Below, piece by piece: positions 36,240-47,410 of a stretch of DNA of 64,000 nucleotides. The stretch comes from Nemophila menziesii (taxonomy: Eukaryota; Streptophyta; Magnoliopsida; Boraginales; Hydrophyllaceae). The stretch covers positions 38,241,505 through 38,305,504 of the forward strand of contig JARWIR010000003.1 of assembly GCA_029959085.1 (NCBI GenBank). Reading direction: 5' to 3'. Below the pieces are notes generated by a model. It did not search any database. It was not told where the DNA came from and saw only the letters and a list, made by a program, of their open reading frames with translations. Position 1 is the first letter of the stretch; each line of letters opens with the position of its first letter. A program made the translations under genes and the position numbers.

Positions 36240-36700
36240 ATCATGCATGATACATGGACACCATGTGGGTTTGTAAGGAATGTAGCTTGGTATGAGGTTT
36301 GCAAGTTGATGAATGAAGGTGGTCTCAGAACTATAAAGCTTGGGGATATTAATTTTGCATTTTTCTAATAATATTTTTTATAGAATATACTCTTCCGAGA
36401 AATCCATTCAGGCTTCCTAGGTGAAAACAGATTTCTTGAATAAGAAGTGTATGGGTCATCTCAGTTGTCAAAGATACTTGTGGGACGTGGAAGCATATCA
36501 TCACTTTTCAACAATTCTTTAGGGCATATTAAGCACAAATCGTGAATTGAGTAAATAGGTCATTTTGGTATGACAATATGCATTCCATAAAGTATCTTTA
36601 CCAAGTAGTAATTAGGATACCCTAAAGTTTCATGTCAAAGTTAATGGTATCACTGATGTGCAGGATGAGTTGGACGAGGCTTGACCTCTACATCTATTGC
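36240..36700 (+). pseudogene. LINE fragment, region after the reverse transcriptase
   Basis: The plus strand reads 'NVAWYEVCKLMNEGGL' (about 36277) followed by 'IKLGDINFAF', then 'SFWYDN' like text at about 36560. This order (W-x-x-V-C-x-P-K-x-E-G-G-L then N-x-A and S-F-W-x-D-x-W) is the usual connector between RT and the zinc-binding region in plant L1-type LINEs. Frames are broken. The zinc-binding part at 38500-38995 is on the same strand and may be the same element with later insertions between. Confidence 0.5.
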
Positions 36701-38300
36701 ATATCCAACCAAGATTCAAGGATCTTCAATCACCCCATTAGAAGAAGTCACCCAATTTCTCCATTACCCAAATTATTACTTCACTTTCTAGCATACATAG
36801 TAGTACATAGTAGTATATTCAAATATAAGTTGACATAAAATTTGTTACCAAAAATATTATTTCATTATGATGTTAGCTTTTCTCGACCAACTTGCTACTA
36901 AAATAGATTATTATCTTGGGAGTTGTTTCATACCCCCTAAATGTATTGTTGTCATCTTGGATGTGAAAACAAAAAACACTTCTCTTCTAGTATGTTTTTA
37001 CTAATTGAATCTAGGAACTGGGTATTTTTCTTTATTTTATCTATGCACAAATTGAAAAAATAGGGTTCACTTTTCTTTGAATCTATAAAGTATGTTGCTC
37101 TGATCCACCATTATTTGATTATTTTTGAAGTAATTATTTATCTAATCTGCAGTGAGTCAGTGACCGCAAATCTCACATCCGTTTCGACGATACCTCAATG
37201 TAACAAACTATTTTTGCTAACATTTGTAATGATATTAGTAGCAAATTATATATGGAAGGATTTTTTTTTTTTTGAAAATTAGAATCATTAAATTTTTATA
37301 GTGTAATTGACAATTAAATGGTATTTAATTACTTAATTTACTAGCTAGTTTGTTTTCTTAGACCTTTTGGTTGAGTTCTACACAATGCAACTTGTTGCTA
37401 TCCTAGGTAGATATTAGATTACCATTTCAATTTCTAAACTTTCTATGGCTAGATGTAATTTTTACATAACTACTTAATATTTAATGATTTTTTATTTTTT
37501 TTAAAATAGTTTAGATATACCTATTTGAATATAATTTTGATATTTTTTTGTTAAATCAAAATGAAATATACATTCTTATGATGTGAATTAATTACAAGAA
37601 AAATATGATTAAAGTTGACTAATTAAAGTTATGGTAAAAGTAAAAATATGCTTCGGAAGAAAATATCATAAACATATGACACGAGTCACGTACCATCAAA
37701 AGCACCTTTTGGGAAGTCATATTACTAATTACACACACCAAATGGAGAAATCAATAACCTTATAGTTTGGGTCGTGCAGGGTTCTTTTTTGTGGTTTGGA
37801 ATATGCATCATATATGTTTCTACGATATTAAGTTAGTTTACATACTATCCACTTATAGATACAATACATATATCTACAACCTCTACTCTACAAACATAAC
37901 TGTCTCCCTTCCGGTCGTAGATTCCCTTAAGAAATTCCATAAGAGCATTTGTGGAAAACTAGTCTAATTCTCCAGTTATATATTTCATCTGGAGACTATA
38001 GTATCTAGACAAAATATTAGCTAATTTATTCAAGTTCCAAGACAGATGTTGAATACATTTAGAAGATCCAAAATACATATCCATCTTGATTTGAATAAAC
38101 CCAAGCGTAATTACGTAGGGCCCATTAAGGTTTGTAATTGGTGGAAAAGGATAAAATTGTTACGCTTAGGTCATGGTTGGGCCTAAGTGGTTAACCATAA
38201 AACACCCTAGGATATCCTTAACAATTATACCCACGTAACTCTACCTATTAAATCGTTCATCTGTTCACGATAAGTATTGTAGGGTTTGGCATCCCTATAG
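36701..38300. other. AT-rich DNA between LINE pieces
   Basis: No gene supported. It may be an insertion separating two parts of one LINE. The 38100-38300 stretch is somewhat GC-richer with a 'ccctataga' word; no clear transposon ends. Confidence 0.3.
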
Positions 38301-38499
38301 AGGGGATCATCCAATTTTTTTATTAAGGTTACTATGAGATTAATAATAGTCTCTTAATGGAAATAAAACTCAAAATTACAATTTCTAGAGATATACATAC
38401 TGTGAAGGTAAACCTTAATCTTCCAGTTAGAGTTTTTTGCCAAGGTACAAAGAGGGAAAATTTCCCTCTTTGTACAAAGATATATAATATTATCAGGCA

Positions 38500-38995
38500 T
38501 GAAGAGTTCATGGCATAAAATTGTGTGGGACAAGAATATAGGGCCAAGACACAAAATCATCTTATGGCTTGCAAACATTAATATATAATAAAAAAAATGC
38601 GACAAGTATGGAATCAAAGTGTAAATACAAATTGTGAGTATTATAATTTATAAACTGGAGATAGAAGATCATAACCATAATTTTTTGGGAATGTAATATT
38701 TCCAAAGAAAATTGGTTTAATAACTTGAGAGAATATGATATTAACCTTTAAATATTTCGATGGAGTACATTTTCCAGTTGGATCCAACAACACCATCAAA
38801 CAACACAAAAACGAGACCAACATATACGCGACAATTTTATGTTTATATCACATGGTGGGAAAGGAATAGCATATTACACGGTGAATTTCATAGAACAGTT
38901 GAAGATTTGGCCATGGAGATTAGGCAAGTCGTGTTTGAGAGCACTTTAACAACTAATCTTAGGTCAAGCACTAATATACAATTCTTTGAGTAATG
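38500..38995 (+). pseudogene. LINE 3' end, RT zinc-binding domain remnant
   Basis: Plus-strand text 'WHKIVWDKNIGPRHKIILWL' at about 38515 matches the start of the zf-RVT domain (W-x-K-x-V-W then P-K-H-x-F-x-x-W-L-A). It is followed by a broken 'C..C' part and near 38855 'WWERNSILHG' (the usual W-x-x-R-N-x-R-I-H). Stop codons are frequent. The minus-strand ORFs here are shadows. Confidence 0.6.
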
Positions 38996-38999
38996 GAAG

Positions 39000-39699
39000 T
39001 TTGAATGACGGGTAAGTGCTATTGTAATCGTCGCCCAGAGACTTGAAAAAATATTTAGAAGGGCCCACTGCCCCTTGAAAGAATCAATTAGATACATGTG
39101 TTTTGGATAGATTTGGGTGGTTGAATCTTCCTTGTAATGATGAGGAGAGAAGATTTGATGTGTTTTTATGGTGATTGGGTAGTGTTTTAATGTTTGGGGA
39201 AGGTTTGATGAAGCTTTAATGGAGTTGGGAGAGGTTTGGAGAAGAAAGAGAGGCTTAAGGATTGTAAATTTCGTAATAGACTAACCTTCCTCTTCTTTAT
39301 AACATAAAATTCAAAAAAATTCTCTCTCCAGCGGTGCGGGCCGGTATACTGCTGGTATGGGCCGGCATACCGATGTTGCTCTTCGAAAAAAAACTTGCTT
39401 CGGCAAAAAACCTGATTCGTGAACCCGAGGGCACTTGTTTTTGTCTGACCGGCATACCGGTGCGGCAAGCTTCGAAAATTCATCCCTCGGCAATAAACCC
39501 GTGGGCACCCCTTTTGGACCCGCCGGCTTACCGATCATATGACCGCCATACCGGTGGGTAGGTCAGAATTTTCCTAAAAATTTCGTTTTTCCTCTTTAAC
39601 TCGATTTCTTTAATTCCTGAACATCAAAGATACTAATACCTTTCTCAAATATGCAATATCAACTAAAACAACTAAATTAAACATGAATTAAAAACATAA
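39000..39699 (-). repeat. 3' non-coding part of the gypsy element (probable)
   Basis: Read on the minus strand this follows the integrase remnant and an untranslated tract. 39310-39570 has 'ccggtatgccggtc'-type repeats: the words gccggcatacc, accggcatacc, ccgccataccgg occur on the plus strand at 39361, 39449 and 39542. The junction with the LINE end, and any 3' LTR, was not found. The open frames here reflect the repeats. Confidence 0.35.
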
Positions 39700-40052
39700 A
39701 AACATAAAAAATTGTCGGTTGTCTCCCGTACAACACTTTTATTTAACGTCTTTTAAAGTTAGACGCGTTACCTCTATCAATATTTGTGAATATAGCCTCC
39801 CCAGCAATGAGCAAGGCTATGAACGTCTACTAATCTCCATATGATTCCCCTCTTGGGCCTGATCTCTATCACCTTAGCTGAAACAACTTCAGTGTCTATG
39901 AATGGTCCCATCCACGAGTCTTCGTGACCTCGTGGACTATTCTCTGGTTTGTGAGATTTCCATACAACTTCATGGTCGACCCCAAACTCAATATTTGGCT
40001 CAGTATCCACATGTTTTGTGTGGGTTTCTTTAGGGACTTTGTGATGTGAAAG
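39700..40052 (-). pseudogene. Gypsy integrase C-terminal remnant and post-pol tract
   Basis: The minus frame 40010-39777 contains 'WMGPFIDTEVV' and 'IEIRPKRG', recognised as the end of Ty3-type integrase (W-x-G-P-F, V-x-I). Below it the strand reads 'gacgttaaataaaag' and 'gggagacaacc' (39765-39720), the untranslated words that commonly follow pol in Tat/Athila-type elements. The reverse transcriptase, RNase H and integrase core that should lie between this and the protease at 40656 are absent. Confidence 0.6.
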
Positions 40053-40655
40053 GCTGTGGATAGAGCTGCAAACGAACCGAACCGAGCCGAACTTTAGCTT
40101 TCTTGAGTTTGTTTGCTAATATTTTATAAAGCTTGAGCTTGGTTTGAGTTTGAAACGAAACGAGCCGAACCAAGATTTAGCTTTCTTGAGCTTGGTTTGT
40201 TAACTAACGAGCCGAACTCAAACAAGCCCTTAGCGAACTCAAACTCGAGCCCTTGGTGAGAGTATCGGTTTATCTGTAGCTCTAGATACTAGTAGTATAT
40301 TTATTAGATATAAAAAAATTACTTATTAGATATAAAATATTTACGTTATGATTAATTACATAATACAAAAGTTTTATGTAGTTTTGACTTTTTACATGTA
40401 TACATATATAATTTTTAATTGAATATATCTACCAAGCCTATTAACGAGCTCTTAAAGAACCCTTACCAAACTGTTCACGAGCTTAACGAATCGAGCTTAT
40501 ATAGGTTTGAGTTTGTCTCCTTTAGTAAACGAGCCTGAATTTAAAGCTTGAGTTTGGCTTGTTTAACTAACGAGACGAACTCAAACAAACCCTTAACGAA
40601 CTCAAACTCGAGCCCTTGGTGAGAGTATCGGTTCATTTGCAGCCCTATCTGTGGA
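40053..40655. mobile_element. hAT-type element, 587 bp, nested in gypsy
   Basis: The element 40061-40647 lies between gctgtgga (40053-40060) and tctgtgga (40648-40655), an 8-bp duplication with one mismatch. The ends are tagagctgcaaa and tttgcagcccta. In reverse orientation it matches the element at 17300-17823 nearly throughout and has an extra segment of about 65 bp (about 40285-40355) that the other copy lacks. It has the same internal repeat of 'accgatactctcaccaaggg' in direct orientation. No coding region. Confidence 0.88.
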
Positions 40656-41590
40656 TGATAGGAATGGTGAGATCTGACTTCCTTGGTATCTTACCCCAGA
40701 CATAGAATGTCTCGTATATATTCTTAGCATGAAGGGTAACTATCCCTTCCTGGAAGTTGATTATGCTCTGACTTGTGGCCATGAAGGGCCTTCCAAGAAT
40801 GATTGGAACATGCTTATCTGCATCGAAATCAAGAATAACAAAGTCAGTAGGGATAATGATATTACCTGATCGGACGTGTACGTCTTCCACTGTTCCTCAT
40901 GTCTTGGTAACTGAGTTGTCAGCAAACTGCAACTTCACTGGAGCTTTCGATGATTTCTGAAGTCCAAGTCTATCGAACACGGACTTTGGCATAAGATTCA
41001 CACCTGAACCCACATCACACATAGCTTTCACCTTGAGTATAACATTTATTTGGATAGGAAGATTACAGCTTCCAGGATCTTTGAGCTTCAACGGTAACTC
41101 TTTCTCTACTCTTCTTGAGACTCTCACAGTCTATTTCTTGTCTTCTACACTCGCTTATTTCTCATGAATAATTTGCGTAAAAACTTGTTGCGGTGTAATC
41201 CCTTTCATCGCAATCTTAAGCATTTGGGCGTTGATATTTTCAGGAGTATACGCCTCTACAAATGTCTTGAGTTCAATGTCACCCTTCAGATTTGTATCAG
41301 GAATAGTTCATGACACTGTTTGAACAACTGGTGGCGATTCCACCTTCTCTTTTTCTTTCTTTTCTTGCACAGCAGGTGCAACTTTAACTCTTGGTTCTTT
41401 TGAGGCTTCTTGCTCTTTCTCTTTAGCTCTCTTAGCTTGTAACTTCATAACCGATCTAATCTCGTCTTGCATATCTCTCAGAAGCTGTATAAATTCGGAT
41501 TTTTCTGAATCTTCAACCTCATCTTCGAAACAGTCAGAGTCTATGGGGCTAGACTTGGTTGGTTCTTCTTCGGTACTAGGAATTTTCACG
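40656..41590 (-). pseudogene. Gypsy gag linker and aspartic protease, decayed
   Basis: Three minus frames follow each other: 41589-41308 (acidic, Lys/Glu-rich linker), 41127-40897 with the protease active-site region 'MCDVGSGVNLMPKSVFDRLG', and 40890-40645 with the flap-end motif 'PIILGRPFMATSQ'. The usual D-(L/V)-G-A-S active site reads DVGSG here, so the conserved Ser/Thr after Gly-Ala is altered and activity is doubtful. Stops separate the frames. The hAT at 40061 interrupts the sequence next. Confidence 0.75.
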
Positions 41591-43539
41591 GCAATTTCTG
41601 CAGCATGCGGTACTTCCTTATTTTCTTCAATCTCAAGGTAAATAGCCTTACAAGCTTCGAAACCAACATTGGCATCACCTTTTTTATAGCCTTCAATTCT
41701 TTTGCTTCCATAATATTAGTAAGAACTTTATTCATTTGTTCTACTTGCGTACCTAAAATTTGAATTGAAACTTCTTGTTCTCTTAACTTCTCGTTCTGTG
41801 AATGCATATTAGTGGTCATAAGATCCATAAAATTCTTCAATTGTTGATCACCCACAACTCCTTCTTGACGATACTGTGGTAGAGCTTTCTGAGCTAAAGT
41901 ATCGGTATATGCGTCATTTACAGGTTGTTGTGGACTATGCTGTAGATCTCGGTTCCGCGGCCTAGGCGGTCGACTGGGGCCTAGCAACTAGGAGGGACTA
42001 CGCGGGGCCTAGGCGGGATTACGCGGTTTTGAATCCTGCTATGTAATTTTATATATTTAGTAATACGCGTGTATAATTATGATAATTTTATCTATTTAAG
42101 TCATAAAATTCATCTAACACCACTATATTGAATATGAAAAATACTAAAATTAGAGTTATAATATCAATTCAAGAATTTCCGAGAGTAAAATAAATTTGAT
42201 GGAGGGCCTAGGCGGCAAGTTTTTACCATCAATCGGTTCCTAGGCGGGCTAGGCGCCTCTTCCACGGCGACTAAGGCGTTGGGCAAAAATGCCTAGCATT
42301 TTTACTAGGCGTAAGCGGTTGAGGGGGGAGTTGACGCCTAGACGGCGCCTAGGCGCGCCTAGGCGGCGATATCTACAACATAGGTTGTGGAGGAGCAGGT
42401 CGATTATAATTCTGATTTCCCTGATATGGAACTTGATCTCTTGGTTGGAAAGAGTTATTCTGGAGACGAGGTTGATAATGACCAGGATTAGCGGTCCCTT
42501 GTGGATTTGAATACTGCATACCCGGATGATTCCTGTTACCAAATTGATAATTTCCTCGGTTGGATATGAAATAAGCAGATGATTGATTTCCTTCGCACTC
42601 TTCCCATGTATGATTTGTGACCCCACACTGCTGACAACCTTGTGACTCTTGCACTACGTTTGTTGCGGCTAAATTCTTCTACAACTCAAGCTTAATCTCT
42701 TTGATTTGATTTTCTAATGTGGACAATTGAGCTGAGTTTGCAGTTTCTGCGTCTAATCGAAGCGTACCTTTTGCATTGGTAATAGGAGCTCGCGAAAGTG
42801 GCCAACTCCTTTCTGTTTCAATAATATTTTCTAAACCTTCGGCGGCTTCTACAGGATCCATGGACACGAAAATTCCTTTTCCAAGATTATCTACCCTCAG
42901 TCTACTTTCTCTATTGATACCCTGATAAAATATTGCTAACTGTAAAGACGGGGTGTAACCATGGAGTGGAGATCTAACTAACTTCTGTTGAAACCTTGTC
43001 CATGTGTCTCCTACTTCTTCTCCATTCTCTTGACAAAACTTTGCAATCTTGCTTTGGTCTTTGAGTCTCATACTCTTCAGATAAAAACAGTTAAAGAATG
43101 CGGCTTGAAGTTCTGCCCATGTATTGATAGTTACTGGTGGTTGCCTATCTAGCCCTTCACCAGCTTTACTGTTCAGGAAGAACGAAAACATGTGACAATA
43201 CAGTTGCTCGCATATAATGCCTGGAGTAACATATGCATCACAAATCTGCATGAACTTCTGAATCGTTCTTACCGGATCTTGTACTACTGCACCACTATAT
43301 AGTCCGAAATTCTGAAATTGACTGAGCATGCCTGGATCGGGCCTAAATTTGATATTTTGGATCTCTGGAGGACGATAACCTAATGGTTGAACATGAAACG
43401 GTGCTCCCAAGCCTGGGAGGTCTTGCTCAATTCTGTTCTGATTATTATTGTTATTTCTGTTATCTCCTACCGATGGTGGTGGTATATGTCCTAATGGACC
43501 AAGTATTCTTAGATTTACTGGATCTTGTTGTTCTGCCAT
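41586..43539 (-). pseudogene. Ty3/gypsy gag, interrupted by a hAT element
   Basis: The minus strand from 43539 starts with MAEQQDP and gives the retrotransposon gag domain (43300-42840: 'FCQENGEEVGDTWTRFQQ', 'YQGINRESRL'). A TAG at 42681-42679 stops it, but the same frame continues to a CCHC zinc knuckle CQQCGVTNHTWEEC (about 42640-42600). At 42383 a 449-bp hAT begins; beyond it (41934 down) the coiled-coil 'AKEL' region continues, ending with a frameshift near 41630. The gag is placed directly downstream of the primer site (43748-43765) and LTR. The reading frame across the hAT is continuous if the hAT and one 8-bp repeat are left out. Confidence 0.85.
41927..42391. mobile_element. hAT-type element, 449 bp, nested in gypsy gag
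   Basis: The element 41935-42383 lies between perfect 8-bp direct repeats gttgtgga (41927-41934 and 42384-42391). Its ends are inverted: ctatgctgtagatctcgg at the left, and the complement of ctatgttgtagatatcgc at the right (15 of 17 at the tip). Next to each end are GC-rich palindromic words based on cctaggcgg and cgcctaggcg (41958-42010 and 42240-42370), while the middle is AT-rich. No coding capacity. Confidence 0.92.
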
Positions 43540-43771
43540 AGCTCTTCTCTAATACGTCTGTTATAAGCTGTGAAACTCCTTTCGGGCTCCGGTAGAGGAG
43601 GCCAAAGATGAAACACTGTTGAAACCTGAAAAAGACTAAAGCAAACCACAAGCGTAAATCTGGAAATATAAAAACAAAAACTGAAAAATAAAAATTAATT
43701 AAAACTACTACTCGAAATAGATAACCCACACGCTAACGAGAAACAAGTCCCCGACAGTGGCGCCAAAAACT
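43540..43771 (-). promoter_or_regulatory. Gypsy leader and primer-binding site
   Basis: Between the LTR (43772) and gag (43539) the minus strand has tggcgccactgtcgggga (43765-43748), six bases from the LTR end. The 'TGGCGCC...GGGGA' word is the typical minus-strand primer site of plant Ty3 elements of the Tat/Athila group; which tRNA it pairs with was not worked out. The rest is a short untranslated leader. Confidence 0.7.
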
Positions 43772-45309
43772 TGGTGTCGCCTAGGGTGTGATAAAAATAA
43801 GACAAATATAAGCCAGGAAATAATGCACTAATCACCCTAGACAAGCACAGTACTGCAAGTACTACAGGACGTATGCAAGTTTTAATGATAAGTTAGATTC
43901 GTTCTCAGGGACTTAGTGTGTTATACGAATGAGCAAATAATTAAGAGTAGCAATAATTAATTTATAGACAAGAAGTAAATACGACTGATTAAGAGATGAT
44001 TAAATAAACTAAGTAAAATAAAAGACAATAAAGTAAATATGAGGAATATGAGATGATAAAATATAGCTTAGGTTTTGCTAGTATGCACTAATCCTTCTAA
44101 TTCTTTCTATCAAATTCAATTAATAAGGGAGATAATAGCTCTTAAATACTTAGTCAGGATTCTAAATTCCCATTCCTTAGACCTTGAGAGCGACTAAGGG
44201 GGCTACGACACAACCACGAGGTAGGTTAAAATAGGGTTGTCAAGCGCTACCAAGGCCCTAAGCAAACAATTCCTTCAATTGGTGATATGGTTATTAAAAC
44301 AAACCCTAATGACTATCTAGTTAGGATCTATGTTGTCAGGACCAATACTGGACACTAGACATGATGTGGTGTTTCAATAATTAGACACCCCTTCCGGGCG
44401 ACCATCTAACTACTATTAAGAAAGCCTAAAGTGATCACGTTTAGGATAGACAATAATTCAAAACACATAAATAAATATATGGGTAAGCAGCTAATATCAG
44501 ATTAAAACATGTAATTCCCAAAGAAACTTAGATAGAAAGAAAATAGAATTCATAGATTATTCATATTGAAAAACCCAAGCTATGGGAAAATTAGTTCATA
44601 CCTGAAAGAAATAAACTAAAAGGTTGAATAAAAAGACATCATCTTGCTCTCTACAATAACTCTAATGATATAAACCTTAAGGACTGATTTATGTGAGGCA
44701 AGGAGTTTAAGGGTGTATTTATAGGTGTTTAGAAGATCTAATTCATTTTATTGGAGTGGAAGACAAGTAACTTGGACTCCAAGCCCAACTCAAATTCGTA
44801 AGCCTAAAATATAGAAAATGTAATAATCTGCCGATGTATTGTTTTGACCATAACTGCTTCAATAGTTATCCGTTTGACGCGTTCCAATAGTCGAAACTTA
44901 TCGTCTCGGAAATCTCTTCAACTTTTCTTCATACCATTCATCCAAATTCCTAACAATCTTGAGTTATGATCACTTCTATGGTCGTGGGGTGCTGGGATTC
45001 AGATTTATTTGACAACTTTATCTTTCCATATCTTAGATTTTCCTTTCCTTTCTCCAATTTCCATGTATATATTCTTTCCTTTATCTCTTAGAATTGACTT
45101 GGCATATAATTAATCACCTTATATATCTTTAATGTTTCACACTAAATAAATAATTAAAACCACTATGCTCTAAAAATAATAAATCATTAAATCAAGACTA
45201 GAAATAGGAAAGTGCAATATATCATGTGATAATCGAGTATTTAGACTTCTAATACACTAAAAATGATGTCTTTACTTAATATTAAATCATCACAAATAGG
45301 GAGACATCA
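43772..45309 (-). repeat. 5' LTR of the gypsy element, 1538 bp
   Basis: On the minus strand the LTR runs from tgatgtctccctatttg (45309) to ggcgacacca (43772), with TG/CA ends. It contains 'gattcgttctcagggact' at about 43905 (plus strand), a motif shared with the LTRs at 15291, 54078 and 56250, and a TATA-like 'ctataaata' read on the minus strand near 44725. Directly beyond 45309 the copia integrase frame is cut, so this edge is the true insertion end. No 3' LTR was found in the window. Confidence 0.85.
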
Positions 45310-46197
45310 GGTTTTCACCTTCCTCTCTAACTGATTTTCCACTTCATTGATAAATGTTATAAAACATTTCAATGCTTCAGATTTGTGAGAAATCAGGTAG
45401 ACATAGCCAAACCTAGTGAAATCATCTATAAAAGTGATGAAATAACGTTTCCCACGTCTAGTTTGAACATTCATTGGGCCACAAATGTCTGAATGAATTA
45501 CTTGTAATGGGTACTCGACTCGTTTAGCCTTTCCAAATGGTTTTCGTTTTGTTTTACCTACTAGACAATTTTCACAAGTTGGCAAGTTGACTTTAGTCAA
45601 CGAACCCAAAAGGTTTGCCTTAGCCAACAAATTCATACAGTCTTGTCCAATATGACCTAATCTAGCATGCCATACATTTTATTCTACATTATAATAACTA
45701 GCAGAAAAAGTTTTAGTAGAAAAGAAACTACTTACATAATAACTATTGAACGAGTTATCATCATCTAGTACAATTAAACCATGCGAAATAAAACCAGAAC
45801 CATAATACTTAGCGTCATAATAGATATCTTCTTGTTTGTTATGAAAATGCATATTAAAACCTAATCCTAGAAGAACAGTGACCGAGACTAAGTTCTGTCG
45901 AATGTCAGGTGCAAAAAGTACATCATGCAAGTATAAGGTTTGACTGCCTCGCAAGTTCAACTTGCAAGTGCCAACTCATTTGACTTCAAATTTATTGTTG
46001 TCTCCTACATATCTCCACCTTGATCCCTCTGGAATCCAACGATACTCTACATATATCTCTCGGTCTTTGGCTACATGGTCTGTCGCTCTTGAATCCACAG
46101 TCCACAAAGGATTAGAATCAGCTAGCAATACAGTACTGATAACATAAGTAAAATTACAAGAAGTAAATGATATTGTACCTTTTTGGGCTCGCTGCAC
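45310..46197 (-). pseudogene. Ty1/copia protease and integrase, cut by gypsy
   Basis: The minus frames give, in order, a protease with 'LWTVDSRATDHVAKD' (family pattern W-x-x-D-S-G-A; here Gly is replaced by Arg), 'LHDVLFAPDIRQNLVSV', a gag-pre-integrase zinc segment 'CENCLVGKTKRKPF', and the start of the integrase core 'LQVIHSDICGPMNV', 'YFITFIDDFTRFGYVY'. The frame shifts between gag and protease near 46150 and again near 45960 and 45670. The integrase ends at 45310 exactly where the gypsy LTR begins; its remaining part and the reverse transcriptase are not in the window. Confidence 0.85.
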
Positions 46198-46985
46198 TCC
46201 CGAGCGAAGTGACCCAATTTGTCACAGTTAAAGCATTTCATCTTACTCTTGTCTTTATTCTTATGGAAACGTTTTCCCTTATTGTTACCATCCTTCTTGT
46301 TCTTCTTGGAGACATGCTCATTTCCATTTTTCTTCCCATTGTTCTTGCGCTTATTACCAAAAACTTTATGGGAACTTGACTCAGCAACATAAGCCTGATA
46401 CTGAGGCTTAATTGCATCTAGATATTCATCTTCCAATGTCACATGACGAGCAACATCATCAAAGGTTTTGATGTTGTCATTGTGAGTCAAGTTTATCTTC
46501 AAATGCTCCCAGTTATTTGGAAGATATCGGATCACAGCTTGAACCTGTTGTCCTGCATTCTTAAGTTCCCTAATCATGTTAGACATCTCTCGGAGATGTT
46601 GTTGCATGGTTTGATTAGGATTCTTCTTGAAAGTATCAAACTTGATGGTCAATTGACGCAACTTAGTCACAGTCGTACCCCCATACTTCTCATTAAAAGC
46701 ATTCCACATTTCGTGAGTAGTGAGGTGTCGTTGACATTCATAGACAAGATCGTCATTCATGGAGCCTATCAAGATGCCTCTTGCAGTGGAATCTTTCTTT
46801 TTCCACTTCTCGTAAGCCTCCATGTCCCTTCTGTTTTGAGCTGTGTTACCTTCCTCAGGCTGAGCCATGACGTTGTTAATAGCCTCAAGAACATCTTGGT
46901 GTATCTTGAGCTTCCAAAGGTTATAGTTCTCACCATTCATCTTTTCTCCTTTATTGAGATCAGCAATGATGGTTTTTGATGCCAT
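46140..46985 (-). CDS. Ty1/copia gag, near-intact
   Basis: The minus frame starts at MASKTI (46985; the in-line ATG 17 codons upstream is less likely, since copia gag begins at this kind of Met). It has 'NYNLWKLKIHQDVL', 'KKDSTARGILIGSMNDDLVY', 'TTHEMWNAFNEKYGG', 'LPNNWEHLKINLTHND' and a basic region with a canonical CCHC knuckle CFNCDKLGHFAREC near its end. The protein is about 280 residues. It encodes the structural gag of a copia element; the downstream protease lies in a shifted frame. The long plus-strand frame 46443-46979 is its shadow. Confidence 0.85.
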
Positions 46986-47036
46986 TCTCTCTATAAAGTA
47001 AGAGATTTCTATTAATAACATACATTTATTTAACAA

Positions 47037-47410
47037 CTTTATGCTATTAATGCAAATGGAATGAATAAGAAAGATAACATAACAAGTGATGAAGATAGTT
47101 CACTATGTTCCCAATCATGAATCACCATATTTTTTTTGTCTTAATCATTCAATCAATTTCATTAACTGCAAAATTATTACTCTAACATAAATAGAGCGAA
47201 AAAATATATGAAAACAAACAACTAAAGCATACAATCAAAGAAACTAGTTGAATTCATACATAACTGAAATACATGTTCAATAAAGAAATAATTGAATCAA
47301 AGGGAATAAAAACAACTATTGTAATTTCTAAGAACATGGAATGAAAAACATCGAAGAAAAACAACCTACTAAGCAAACTACCGATTGCAAGTTCAACTAG
47401 CAAACACCTT
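47037..47410 (-). other. Leader of the copia element, proximal part
   Basis: AT-rich, no coding signal. It separates the open frame at 47411-47992 from gag. It is within the copia leader (primer site 48275 to gag 46985). Confidence 0.5.

Noticed and set aside
42289..42510. Arg-rich frames within the hAT and its flank
   Set aside because: They come from the cctaggcg palindromic words of the hAT end and cross its border into antisense gag.
46443..46979. 178-codon plus-strand open frame
   Set aside because: It is the antisense shadow of the copia gag, which has clear gag motifs and a CCHC knuckle on the minus strand.
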